This document shows, in pieces, positions 49,405-59,340 of a stretch of 64,000 bases of DNA. The notes beneath the pieces are model-generated. The model made no database searches. It saw nothing but the letters and a program-made list of their open reading frames with translations, and was not told where the DNA came from. The position numbers were made by a program, and so were the translations under genes. The DNA is taken from positions 1-64,000 of the forward strand of contig WNNJ02002353.1 in the NCBI GenBank assembly GCA_012934845.2, in the 5' to 3' direction. How positions within the stretch are numbered: position 1 is the first letter of the stretch; each line of letters opens with the position of its first letter. Source of the DNA: Pomphorhynchus laevis (lineage: Eukaryota > Acanthocephala > Palaeacanthocephala > Echinorhynchida > Pomphorhynchidae).

Positions 49405-52283
49405 TTGGACATCTAGTGGATATATGTTTGGAAAGGAAGTTGCCATCTAATTGTTCAGAGAGAATATGTAATAATGAATGTCCTCTGGTGGTAGGTTACT
49501 CCAATATCAGAAGCTTACCTGCTCAATTGTCTGAAGTGCAGCAGTTTATATCTTTTAAAGATTTTGACGTGTTTTGCATTTCTGAGTCATGGCTTCATTA
49601 TCAAATTAATGATGACCTTATGGCTATCTCTGGGTATCGACTTTTGAGAGCAGATAGAGTTGCAGGTCGTCGTGGCGGGGGTGTTGCTGCTTATATTAAA
49701 AACACCTTATCAATTACGAAGATTACTGAATTGTGCGATGATCACTATTCATTCGAGTTATTGTCATTCTGCGTCAATGATACTCATTGTTCAATAGATA
49801 TCTGCGTCGTATACAGATCACCCTCAGTTCATACACAGTTAGATCTTCTGAAAAATCAGTTAAGATCATTCTGCTCCTCAAATTATTTCTTCCTTATTGG
49901 GGATTTTAATCTTCCTCAAGTTAACTGGATTAGTAACAACCGGTATTACTATAATGTCGAAAACTGCGAGCTTGCTGAATTCTTGCTGGCAGAGCTTCTC
50001 CTGATCCAACATATTAATCAGCCAACATGTATATCGTCTCAACCAGAGACAATATTAGATCTTGGGTTTACCAAGCGCATTGAAGATGTAATCAGAGTTG
50101 ATTTCGAGTCTCCTTTAGGAACCAGTGACCATTGTGTGATTTCAGTACAGATTGCTCACACTTTACAACGACGATCTAAGTGCAGTGGCATCGGAAAGCG
50201 TAATTGGAATCGAGTAAATGTGGAAGATCTCCAACTCTATAGTCATCAGCTGAACTTCGGATCTGCTGATCTTCCAATTGATGATCATTTATCGTTAGTG
50301 ACCAGTAACCTCATAACCATTTCGGATACGTTTGCACCAATAAGAAATAGGGCTTACAAGACGACAACGCCATTGTGGTTCGACAATGAGTTGGAGACTA
50401 CGATAAAGGAAAGAAATCGATTATGGCGAATCTCTCAACGTAACACTGTTACGCACCGTGAGTACAAAACTCTTCGCAATCTATGCAACCAACTAAAACG
50501 CTCAAAAAGAAAAACATTTGAAGAGGGTATTGCTTCTGACATTAACAGGTCACCTAAACGTTTTTGGGCATACGTTAGACATCGTCGAATCCTACCTTCT
50601 ACGATTAATTGTGTACGTTTAGAAAGTGGTGATGTAGTTGACAAGGAGGCTATTGTGGAAGCTCTTGCAAGCAGTTTTGTAGTATCTCCATCCTCGCAAT
50701 CGAATATTGACCAGATACAGTACCCGCCCAACTTACAATCTAACTTACCAATATCTCCTATTAATGTCATTGAAGTTCAGTCTGAACTCCATAAATTAAA
50801 TAGTTTTGGCTCTGCAGGACCAGATGGTGTATCCCCTTTTCTTTTGCGTACTCTGTCGCACATTATTGCTCCAAGCCTTACGTCTCTATTTCATCGAAGC
50901 TTACAGTATTCGTGGATTCCTGATGATTGGAAAAGGGCAATTGTTGTACCTATTCCAAAGAAACAGTTGGCACTAACTTGTTCAGATTTTAGACCAATTA
51001 GTCTTACCAGTGTTATTTCTAAAATTATGGAGAGACTCATTGCGAAGAGAATACGTGAACATCTAAATTTATATCAAATTCTTGATGATTCTCAGCACGG
51101 CTTCCGACCTGGTCGCTCGTGCCTAACTAATCTGTTGAATGCTCGCGCACATTGGGTAGCTGCTCTTAGTTCGGGTCTTACAGTTGATATAATATTTCTT
51201 GATTTCTCTAAGGCCTTTGATAGAGTTCCACATGCTGGTTTAGATTCACTACTACGTCATTACGGTGTACCTACGACAATTTGCAACTGGATTAAGACAT
51301 TTCTCGAGGATCGATCATTCGTTGTGCGATTAGATGAAGTTTTGTCAACAGCTCGACGTGTTCATTCGGGTGTTCCTCAGGGCACGGTCCTAGGTCCACT
51401 TCTCTTTATCATCTTTTTGAATGACCTACTCCTAAGGTTAAAGTGTCCTCACCTGGCATTTGCTGACGATGTTAAAATATGGGCAACAACCCAAAACGAG
51501 GCGGATTGTGAATTTTTACAATGTGACCTTAACCGTATCGGGACTTGGTGTAATAGCACTGGCTTGATACTCAACGCGACAAAATGTGTATGGATCAGAT
51601 TGGGTAGAGATAAAACTCATTTCGATTACAAAATAAATGGACACTCAATCAAGCGAGTCTCAGAACATCCCGACCTGGGAGTGATAATTCACGAATCGCT
51701 AAAGACAAGAGCAAATAGTGATCACGCGCGGTTAAAAGCGATACGTGCCTTATACTGCATAAAAATGACTTTTGCAAAATTATCGCCGCAAATCTTCGCC
51801 AAACTTTATTGTGCCCTAGTAAGACCACATCTTGAGTATTGTGTACAGGCAACCTTTCCAACGACCAGGAGTGAGTTGAATAACTTGGAAAGTGTAATGA
51901 GACGAGCTTCTCGGATGTGTTGTCAAGGAAGCTTTATTTCAAGATTAAGATGTTTGAACGTTTTATCAGTGAGGTATCGGTATCTTTTTCTTGATCTGAT
52001 TACACTTTGGAAAATTGTACATTCAGCTGATGGCTTTCCTTTGGGTGTAGTTAGATTTCGAGATAATTCGAGATTGCGAGGCCATTGTAAGATGCTTTTT
52101 AAAAAATTACCGGGTAAGCTGCGAAAATTTTACAGACTGTCTGAACGGGCAGTAGATGTTTGGAATAGTTTGCCTGAACCTATCGCTGCCATCACCAATT
52201 TCCTCGCTTTCAAAAACAGGGTTCGACGTTGGATATACGTCCAGGCTGATTTGTCACCTTTTCTAACCTACCCATTTGGTTGA
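49317..52283 (+). CDS. LINE-B ORF2: AP endonuclease and reverse transcriptase, open 988 codons
   Basis: It drives target-primed reverse transcription. Endonuclease at about residues 55-290: YSNIRSLPAQLSEVQQ, ISESWLH, GRRGGGVAAYI, FFLIGDFNLPQVNW (D196) and LGTSDHC (about 268-273). Linker to about 490. RT at about 500-770: FGSAGPDGVSPFLL, WKRAIVVPIPKK, HGFRPGRSCLTNLL, DFSKAFD (629-635), SGVPQGTVLGPLLF and the catalytic FADD (715-718). Thumb and C-terminal domain to 988, ending WNSLPEP. All catalytic motifs are intact. The frame is open from 49317, but the likely start is the ATG at 49401, which overlaps the ORF1 stop as ATGA and suggests translation by termination-reinitiation. The protein starting there would have 960 residues. 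Confidence 0.85.
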   Translation: MHSKFSGCEVASCSSMEIDQSFSRPYNAMIGHLVDICLERKLPSNCSERICNNECPLVVGYSNIRSLPAQLSEVQQFISFKDFDVFCISESWLHYQINDDLMAISGYRLLRADRVAGRRGGGVAAYIKNTLSITKITELCDDHYSFELLSFCVNDTHCSIDICVVYRSPSVHTQLDLLKNQLRSFCSSNYFFLIGDFNLPQVNWISNNRYYYNVENCELAEFLLAELLLIQHINQPTCISSQPETILDLGFTKRIEDVIRVDFESPLGTSDHCVISVQIAHTLQRRSKCSGIGKRNWNRVNVEDLQLYSHQLNFGSADLPIDDHLSLVTSNLITISDTFAPIRNRAYKTTTPLWFDNELETTIKERNRLWRISQRNTVTHREYKTLRNLCNQLKRSKRKTFEEGIASDINRSPKRFWAYVRHRRILPSTINCVRLESGDVVDKEAIVEALASSFVVSPSSQSNIDQIQYPPNLQSNLPISPINVIEVQSELHKLNSFGSAGPDGVSPFLLRTLSHIIAPSLTSLFHRSLQYSWIPDDWKRAIVVPIPKKQLALTCSDFRPISLTSVISKIMERLIAKRIREHLNLYQILDDSQHGFRPGRSCLTNLLNARAHWVAALSSGLTVDIIFLDFSKAFDRVPHAGLDSLLRHYGVPTTICNWIKTFLEDRSFVVRLDEVLSTARRVHSGVPQGTVLGPLLFIIFLNDLLLRLKCPHLAFADDVKIWATTQNEADCEFLQCDLNRIGTWCNSTGLILNATKCVWIRLGRDKTHFDYKINGHSIKRVSEHPDLGVIIHESLKTRANSDHARLKAIRALYCIKMTFAKLSPQIFAKLYCALVRPHLEYCVQATFPTTRSELNNLESVMRRASRMCCQGSFISRLRCLNVLSVRYRYLFLDLITLWKIVHSADGFPLGVVRFRDNSRLRGHCKMLFKKLPGKLRKFYRLSERAVDVWNSLPEPIAAITNFLAFKNRVRRWIYVQADLSPFLTYPFG

Positions 52284-52338
52284 TCTTTTTTCTGTATTGT
52301 GTGATCGGCTTAAAGCCTTATGGCTAAGTCTGAACTTG

Positions 52339-52381
52339 ATAATAATAATAATAATAATAATATATATATATATATATATAT
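52339..52381 (+). repeat. TAA and TA microsatellite at the LINE-B 3' end
   Basis: About seven TAA units followed by about ten TA units. CR1-like elements typically end in short tandem repeats rather than poly(A). The TA run may include target sequence. Confidence 0.7.
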
Positions 52382-53485
52382 TTTCCTCCAACTTGTTCCC
52401 TCCCTTCCAAGCTGCTTTTCTCTCTAATCACTCTACTGAAATTGCAAGTTTTTGAGTTTATAACGACTTACTCATCTCGCTCGCGATTAAAAATTATGGA
52501 GTGTCATAGTTTCTCTTGATCTATCATCTGCTTTTGACGTCGTCGATTACCTGATTCTTCTTTATCGTATTCGTCATGATTATGGCTTCTCTTTACCTAC
52601 GGTAGTTTGGTTTTATTCATATCTATTAAACCGTACTTTTCGCGTTTGTTCTCACTCTTCTCTTTCCCATCCTTCTTCCATCCCGTCCGTGGTTCTACAA
52701 GGCTCCGTATTAGGCCCTTTGCTTATCTCTCTTCTTCTCGGTAATTTGTCTTCTATTTATCATACATTTAACTTCCATGTTATGCAATATGCTGATGACA
52801 TTCTCATCTATGCTCATGCACCTGCTTTTCGTATTCATTATCTTAGTGTTTCTGCTTCCAACTGACTTGCCTCAATTTTCAATCATATTTATTCTCTTCG
52901 TCTTACTCTGAATCCTAATAAATCCAAAATAATGTGGATTCTTCCTCGATGCCCCCTTCTTAGAACCTCCATCCGTATCATTAAATTCCACAATTCTTCC
53001 TATCGTTGACAATCTAGTTTTATTAGGCTTTCATTTCGACAACTGACTTTCACTTAAACCTTTCGTTAGAGATAAAGTACGCTCATCTACCTTGATACTC
53101 CGCAATCTCCGTCAAGTTCGTAGATTGATCGATTTCCCTTCTTGTATGACTCTCATATCTTTGTTGACTCCCATTTATTGTCGTGTTCAAATTCTTCTTA
53201 TCATTGCTTTTCGTCATAAAATTTATCATACCCCTTCATTTCTCAACCTTCCTTTTCTCGACAATTCTCGTACTGTGTACTGTGCTCTGCGTTCCCGTAA
53301 TTCCCTTCTTTTACATGTCCCAAACTACTCTACCTCTTTTGGCTTCCGCTCCTTCGTTGTGACTGCTCCTCTCTTGTGGACTCATCTTCTCATTCATATA
53401 CGCTAATCTACGTCAATGCCGTGTTTTAAACGCTAAATCCGATCACATTTAAATAACAAATTTATCTCTGACTTTTGCTGTTTTT
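52365..53485 (+). mobile_element. LINE-A, 3' part after the LINE-B insertion
   Basis: It resumes the RT with TTTTCCTCCAACTTGTTCCC and continues with the STEIAS, VDLSSAFDVVDY-type and catalytic MQYADDILIY segments (about 52780-52810). NKSKIMWILPRCP and the C-terminal frame 53092-53406 follow. It ends without the 3' hairpin at the join TTTTTTTAGAAGGGAATTAC (about 53485), where a minus-strand LINE-A copy starts. The last 510 bp are the inverted equivalent of 21545-22056. Confidence 0.75.
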
Positions 53486-53489
53486 TTAG

Positions 53490-56385
53490 AAGGGAATTAC
53501 AGGAACGCAAGAAACATTAAACAGGACGAGAATTATCAAGAAAAGGAAGGTTCAGAAATGAAGCAAGACGAAATTATCAAAACGACGAAGACGGAGGAGA
53601 ATTTGAAGATGCGTTGTTGGGGAAGAAGAGTGGATTTAGGTGAGTTGGAAAATAGACTAAGACAATAATCGAGTCTAGAAAAAAGGAGAGAAGATATGAG
53701 CGTCATACAAGAAGAGAAATTGATCAATCTACGAACGTGACGGAGGTTGCGAAGTATCAAGGTAGCTGAGCGTACTTTATCTCTAACGAAATGTTTAAGT
53801 GAAAGTCGGTTGTCAATATGGAAGCCTAGGAAAACGAGATTATCAACGATAGAAAGAATTGTAAATTTAATGATACGGAGGGAGGTTCTGAGAAGGGGGC
53901 ATCGAGGAAGAATCTACATTATTTTGGATTTATTAGGATTCAGAGTAAGACGAAGAGAATAAATATGATTGAAAATTGAGGCAAGACAGTTGGAAGCAGA
54001 AACACTAAGATCATGAATACGAAAAGCAGGTGCATGAGCATAGATGAGAATGTCATCAGCATATTGCAAACTTGGAAGTTAAATGTATGATAAAAAGAAG
54101 ACAAATCACCGAGAAGAAGAGAGATAAGCAAATGACCTAATACGGAGCTTTGTAGAACCCCGGACGGGATGGAAGAAGGATGGGAAAGAGAAGAGTGAGA
54201 ACAAACGCGACAAGTACGGTTTAATAGATATTAATAAAACCAAACTACACTAGGTAAATAGAAGCCATAATCATGACGAATACGATAAAGAATAATCTAG
54301 TAATCGACGACGTCAAAAGCAGATGATAGATCAACAGAAACTATGACACTACATAATTTATGATCGCGTGATATGAGTAAGTCGTTATAAACTTTAAGAC
54401 AGGCAATTTCGGTAGAGTAATTAGAGCGAAAAGCGGCTTGGAAGGGAGGAAATAAGTTGGAGGAAAAGAGATATGTATTAACTTGCTTAAGAATGAGACG
54501 CTCAAGGAGTTTAGAGATGGTTTGGAGAACTGAAATAGGACGGTACGAGATGATAATGAGGAGTCGAGATATTGCTTTTTGATGAAAGGACGAACAGTGG
54601 CGCATTTCCAGATGGAAGGAAATGTACGGATACGGATGGACGAGTTTAACAATGTGGTTAGGAAGGGTAAGATATAGGAGCAGATATTTTTAAGCAAGTG
54701 AGTGGGACTTGGATCAGAGGGAAAAGTTTTATTAGGTAATGACAGCAGAACCAAGGCAACTTCATCAGATGAAACGGGAAGAAGGTTGAATAGCTCTGGG
54801 ATGGAATTATTTAAAGAGAAGAGTGGGTACAAAGGGGCTATGGGTAGTAGGGAAAGTAAATTAGATAGCTTAGTTTGTAGATAAGACAATTCATCAGGAA
54901 TTATATTACAAGGAGTAGATGATCGTGAAAGAATTGAGTTTAAGATTTTCCAATGAGATTTAGAGTTGGAAGATGTCTCGAGTTGATTTCGCCAAAAGAT
55001 AGTAAGCGTAGTACGTATAAGAATAAGATGTGAACGGCGTAGAGAAAAGTAGGAATCACGGAGATTTGGAGTGAGTGAGTTGGGAGAACGTTTAAGAAAG
55101 CGATTATACACACGAAAAGAGTGACGGAGTCGACGCTTAGATAGGCTACAGTCAGAATCGAACCAGGGAGCATGGCGCAAGCGCTGAGAACGTCGGAGTC
55201 TACTAGGCAGAAGGTTATTGAGGATAGACATAAGTTTAGAATCAAAAAGAATGCAGAGATCATCGGGAGAGATAGTTAGGAGGAGGTGAAAATTGTGAAG
55301 AATTGAGTAAGGCTTTGCAGAGAATAGGGATATCGAGAAGTTTCCCGGGTCGACTTGGTGTGGATAATGGTGAAGGCGGAGAAGGAGGATGGAGACGAGT
55401 AAGAGTAACAGTGACAAGGAAATGATCATACAAACCAGGATCATTAATTGACAAGGAGGTATAGTCATTGAAGCAGTTTGGAACAGCAATGATGTCGAGA
55501 GTATCGCCGAGAATATGAGTTGGGCTTGTTGAAAGTAATTTATAGTTAAAATCAGGAAAAAAAGATTAGTTAAAGTGATAGAGTTAGAGTCAGCCGGGCG
55601 ATCAAGACGAATGTTAAAGCTACCGAGAACAAAAGGAGTATAAGACAATGAACAATGTGACATAAGATCTGCAAGGTCGTTAAAGAAGATAAGTGATGAG
55701 GCAACTGAACCTGGACGGTATACAATCACAAGTTCCAGATGGAAAGTAGTTGATAATCTGCATATGAGTAATTCGAACGAAGTGTAACGGATGTTAACGT
55801 TAATTTTACGTAGAGACATTGGGTGACGAGCAATGGCAACAATACCGCCATGGTTAGAAGCAGTAGATGTATGAGATGCAATTTGACGAGCTGATTCAAC
55901 TAGAGAACAACCAGAGCGACATAGACGACGAATAGCAAGATCGTCGGAGTCAGAGTGCAAAGATTCGGTAATGCAGAGTATACCGATAGATAATTGATCG
56001 AAGATATCAAGGAGCATATCAGCTTTATGAAGAATGGCGCGAGTGTTGAATATACTAAGACGAAAAGGTATGCTTAGGGGCGAGATCGACTAGCGAAGAA
56101 GACAAGGGGGAGAGATGGGACGCGATCGAATTTTCGGTTTTGTGTGTACAACGTGAAAAGTTTCGTTGATTTGACGTATAGATAATGATGACTCGCCGTT
56201 TGTTTCACCTCGATGTTTCTCAATGCGAGCTAAATTGAGCTGGGCAATATCAGAAGGGGAGCGGTCAGGAGAGATACGACAAGTAGATGAAGTGGTAAGA
56301 AGTTTAAAACGTTGGGAGATTATCGAAGAGGCGTGTGAATTATGTCAGAAAACGATTTCTATGAGTGGAGAACTGAGATGTTTGG
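53490..56385 (-). mobile_element. LINE-A, long minus-strand copy
   Basis: On the minus strand it gives the end of ORF1 (about 56385-56110), endonuclease and linker (56017-54900), RT (54900-54000) and C-terminal region to 53490. A 558-codon open stretch lies at 54341-56017. The copy is the inverted near-identical partner of 18645-21540: 54297-54605 and 20421-20729 differ by one residue. Its outer (5') end is followed at 56392 by a plus-strand LINE-A tail hairpin. Confidence 0.75.
54341..56017 (-). pseudogene. LINE-A ORF2, long open stretch (endonuclease, linker, part of RT)
   Basis: The 558-codon stretch begins in the endonuclease (MLLDIFDQLSIGILCITESL, HGGIVAIARHPMSLRKINV, FVLGSFNIRLDRP with Ser for the usual catalytic-strand Asp). 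Between about residues 150 and 250 it runs in a non-native frame: the true endonuclease continuation (SINDPGLYDHFLVTVTLTRL) is in another frame at 55454-55260. From PDDLCILFDSKLMSILNNLL it is native again through the linker and FPSIWKCATVRPFIKKQ, then leaves the RT frame. It therefore looks longer than it is and is not functional. Confidence 0.65.
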
Positions 56386-56389
56386 ATTT

Positions 56390-56430
56390 TAAGCGTGCAG
56401 TTGGCACGCATTTGCCATTTTAAATAAATT
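56390..56430 (+). mobile_element. Isolated LINE-A 3' tail
   Basis: TTAAGCGTGCAGTTGGCACG followed by CATTTGCCATTTTAAATAAA is the LINE-A 3' end with a perfect 6-bp GCGTGC/GCACGC stem. It carries only about 40 bp and points in the opposite direction to the LINE-A copy it abuts. This may be a very short insertion or the rest of an inversion. Confidence 0.65.
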
Positions 56431-56686
56431 ATTATTGTTGTTGTATCTTTACATGGTCTACTACATTAAGTAATGCATTGGGCCTGATTCAATAAATAAC
56501 TTGTTTATGTTGAAATATGTAAGGATGAGAAAAGTATTGATTAAATATTTTAGATTGAGCTCATTTAAAAATGTATGTAATCCGTCTATTGACATAGATG
56601 AAAATTGATCGTTGGCTAGTTGATTGAATTAAATTGACTGTTTGCAACCATTTTATTGTACCTTTGTGGCTTAAGCTCAATCGAAA
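56431..56686. other. No clear gene
   Basis: AT-rich. It may include decayed N-terminal sequence of the LINE-G copy that becomes readable at about 56690. Confidence 0.35.
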
Positions 56687-57208
56687 ATGATTGGATTGAG
56701 ATGCTTTTATCGATTTTTTGAGTATTGTTATTCAACAAACCTTCTTTGTTGGATTTCCGATAGCATGGCAAAATTTGCAAGACGCATTGCTACAACCGAG
56801 ATTGATGATAAATATTTAGATGCGTTCGTTATATGTAGACTTGTTGCGCTTGACAAGATACCTGGAGTTTGTCCAATAGGTATTGGAGAAGTATACATGA
56901 GGATTATATCGAAAGCAATCCTGCACATAATACAAACGCAAGTACAGGATGTAGCCAGTAACTTTCAGCTTTGCACAGGTCAAAAGTGCGGGATGGGATA
57001 CGTCGTAAGAAGTCAACGGTCGATGTTGAAAGAAGAATCGAAAGCTTGTCTCTTACTCATAGATGCCAAAAATGCATTCAACTGCATAAACCGAAAAGTA
57101 GCTACGGAAAACATTTCCAGGATATGTCCTTCTCTCAAAACAATATTGAAAAATACTTACAACAATACAATATTAATTATAGATAATGAAATAATAGAGT
57201 CGAAATAA
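56687..57208 (+). CDS. LINE-G RT, N-terminal half
   Basis: The 173-residue frame reads DSMAKFARRIATTEIDDKYL, LVALDKIPGVCPIGIGEVYM, RIISKAILHIIQTQVQDVAS, QLCTGQKCGMGYVVRSQRSM and CLLLIDAKNAFNCINRKVAT. LLIDAKNAFN is RT motif A (catalytic Asp). Motif B (here FTQGDLIDMIAFAAATIPLI) and motif C (WYADD) follow at 57208-57330 after one stop. The sequence lacks the NYRPISL hallmark of CR1 and has KxPGVxPIGIGEV in its place, which marks a separate lineage. The same segment recurs at 34463-34708. Confidence 0.65.
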   Translation: MIGLRCFYRFFEYCYSTNLLCWISDSMAKFARRIATTEIDDKYLDAFVICRLVALDKIPGVCPIGIGEVYMRIISKAILHIIQTQVQDVASNFQLCTGQKCGMGYVVRSQRSMLKEESKACLLLIDAKNAFNCINRKVATENISRICPSLKTILKNTYNNTILIIDNEIIESK

Positions 57209-57876
57209 GGATTCACACAAGGTGATCTGATTGATATGATCGCTTTCGCGGCAGCCACGATACCACTGATAACAAAATTGGATTCGTTATGTCCAACAAT
57301 AACGAAAAAATGGTATGCGGATGATGTATAGTGTGTTGGCACCGAAAGAGAATTGCTATTGTTTTTCAATCACATAAAAAACTCGGTTCAGCATATGGCT
57401 TTTTCGTAAATGAATCAAAATGCAAATTACTAATAAATCCAAAAAATAATACAAATGGAAAAAGATTTCGAGATCTTGGGGTAAACATAACAAAACACGG
57501 GTTAGAATTGCTTGGCTGTCCAATTGGTTTTCTAAACTTTGAAGCGAATTGAGTTCAGCAAAAGATTGACGAATGACTCTCCTTATTAGTTCAGCTTAAA
57601 TCAGTAAAACAGAGTGAGAGGCATCTAGCATATTCTGAATTCATATTCTGACTAAAACATAAATGGAGCTACATTCTAAGAACATGTGAATGTTAAACCG
57701 AATGGTTCGAAAAGCTGGTTATGATTATTTAGCACGAACTACTGCCTCAAATTCTAGACAATGAGGATATTGATCACACATGGTTTAGTTGCCTGTGCCT
57801 TAAAGTAGCTGACGGAGGCCTAGGAATAATAAATCCTCAAAAAATAGCTAAAATGGAATGATCAAGATCAGCAAAA

Positions 57877-58188
57877 ATGTGTAACCTTCTGGATATGAAT
57901 ATAAGAGGATCAACTCTTTACGAAAAGCAAAGAGAAATGGCTTGGATGATCATAACAGAAAAATCTGATTTAGAACAGGGTGAATTAACCAACATAATGT
58001 CAGAATTAGATCAAAAATCGAAAACCGCTGTAGAGCACGCCTCCATTAAAGAGTCTTCCTCTTGGCTATCTGCTCGAGTAAGCGATGACAGACGATTTTA
58101 TTTAAATAATTTTGAAATACAAGCGGGAATGGCATGTAGATATGGATGGGACTTGCGCTGTACGTCAATATCATGTGTATGCAGATAA
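57877..58188 (+). CDS. LINE-G post-RT region with CxC zinc motif
   Basis: The 103-residue frame MCNLLDMNIRGSTLYEKQRE ... ASIKESSSWLSARVSDDRRF ... EIQAGMACRYGWDLRCTSIS, then CVCR. The closing CVC pairs with an HxxxC further on (best seen at 39540-39600 in another copy), together a CCHC-type finger as in R2-group LINEs. SSWLS and F.....ALRYGW are the landmarks used. Function, probably RNA or DNA binding, is inferred. Confidence 0.5.
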   Translation: MCNLLDMNIRGSTLYEKQREMAWMIITEKSDLEQGELTNIMSELDQKSKTAVEHASIKESSSWLSARVSDDRRFYLNNFEIQAGMACRYGWDLRCTSISCVCR

Positions 58189-58640
58189 GTTAAATCGACA
58201 GCTCACTTACTGTCGTGCAAATGAAAAAGACGAACCATAGTACGACATAATATAATCAGAAATATCTTGATTGACGAAGCCAGTAAAGTATTATGAAATG
58301 TAGAATCAGAACCGTTGCTCTCAAGTGTTCCAGATACATTCGAGTTTTCAAACCAAACGACAACACGAGATCACCGATCTAGAGCCGATATATCCTGCAC
58401 TGGACTAACGCACTCACAGACTGAGCGGAAATTTTTGGATGTCCACAATATTTAACCCATTTGACCAGCCTCACGTAAGTCGAAGTCCTACACAATCGTT
58501 TGAATACAATGAAAACAGAAAAAAGTAAATATATTGAGCGAATTATTGAAATCGAAAAAGGAACCTTTATTCCTTTCGTAATTTCCACCTCAGGCGGACT
58601 AGCAAAGAAGGCGAGTTTTTTTCATCAAGAGACTAACAAC

Positions 58641-59340
58641 TCTGGCATCAGTGAGTGATCCATCCTTCTATGGCAAAAATGTATGTTCGCTGCGACAACG
58701 TATAGGTGTAGCGCTAACAAAAGCAAACACCTGGTGTCTGAAATGAGACCCCCCAGTTAAACCAAAGTAGAACGAAGGAGTTAATTAAAATAATAAAAAC
58801 TTTCGTTTTGTAATAATCAAATGAATTCTAAAAAACAATTATTATATAAAAGTGGCGGAATTAGAGGCAGTTATACGATGATTGAATATGGAGGTAAAAT
58901 AGGGACCGAAAAATTTAACCATCATGACTGATTCAAGAACAGTTTTAAGATAGATAAACGCAACTACTAACCGACTTCATCCACTTCATACCAAAGGTTG
59001 GGTTGAGCTGCTTGTGAAGCTCGACTCTTAATTTTTAAAAGTATGATTGATGAAGTTGAAATACATGTCCAATGCCAATTTACTTCAACGCATTTGAATA
59101 AAGGAGATTTGTTAACCAGATTAGCGATAAGCCTGTTTATTCCACCTACGATGGCAAGTTCTACTATTGTTAGCACACCAACACAATCGAAAAAGCGATC
59201 TTCAAACATTACATGAAATGCATCACCATCGTATTGAAAAGTTGCTAAAACTTGTTCAATTAGTACATCTAAAAGCAAGTCGAGATGAAATAGTTTCTAT
59301 AATTAAACATGTCAACAATGCCAATCAATTGATCCCTCGC
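58641..59340. other. No recognised gene
   Basis: A 103-codon minus-strand frame (59278-58967) exists but has no recognised domain, odd composition and no neighbours supporting it. Plus-strand sequence near 59000-59330 could be decayed linker of the Gypsy remnant that follows. Confidence 0.35.

Larger units (their letters stand above)
47983..52381 (+). mobile_element. LINE-B, CR1-like, with both ORFs open (potentially intact)
   Basis: A complete two-ORF LINE sits inside a LINE-A copy. It has a 5' UTR of about 185 bp (47983-48168), ORF1 (48169-49404) and ORF2 (49317-52283). The short 3' UTR has a hairpin (AAGCCTTATGGCTAAG) and a (TAA)7(TA)n end at 52339-52381. No stop or frameshift interrupts either ORF, unlike every other LINE in the window. 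The LINE-A target resumes with ATTTTCCTCCAACTTGTTCC. A target duplication is not clear because the junction is ATAT-rich. The 5' end is placed where LINE-A similarity stops, so it could be off by some bases. Confidence 0.8.
56687..58640 (+). mobile_element. LINE-G, R2-like RT element, longest copy
   Basis: RT N-terminal part and fingers at 56687-57208, then AAATIPLITKL and KKWYADDV at about 57245-57330. A post-RT region lies at 57440-58188 (RYLAYSEF-type segment, DGGLGIINPQKIAKMEW, MACRYGWDLRCTSISCVCR). A C-terminal region at about 58420-58640 has FLDVHNI and an EHGSFTP-like SKKEPLFLS. I recall this order, with GIGEV, the ADD box, LGGLGIINP, a CxC zinc motif, and RLDI/DVRVFNP, from uncharacterised RT proteins in many invertebrate genomes. 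Several stops and frame shifts. The exact clade is inference. Confidence 0.65.

Noticed and set aside
54341-56017. A 558-codon open frame that looks like an intact LINE ORF2
   Set aside because: About 100 codons in its middle are in the wrong frame relative to the endonuclease, and it leaves the RT frame near its end. It is open by chance in a broken element.
58967-59278. A 103-residue minus-strand frame as a host gene
   Set aside because: No domain, no start context, no supporting neighbours. The opposite strand leads into a Gypsy integrase remnant, so the frame is probably chance.
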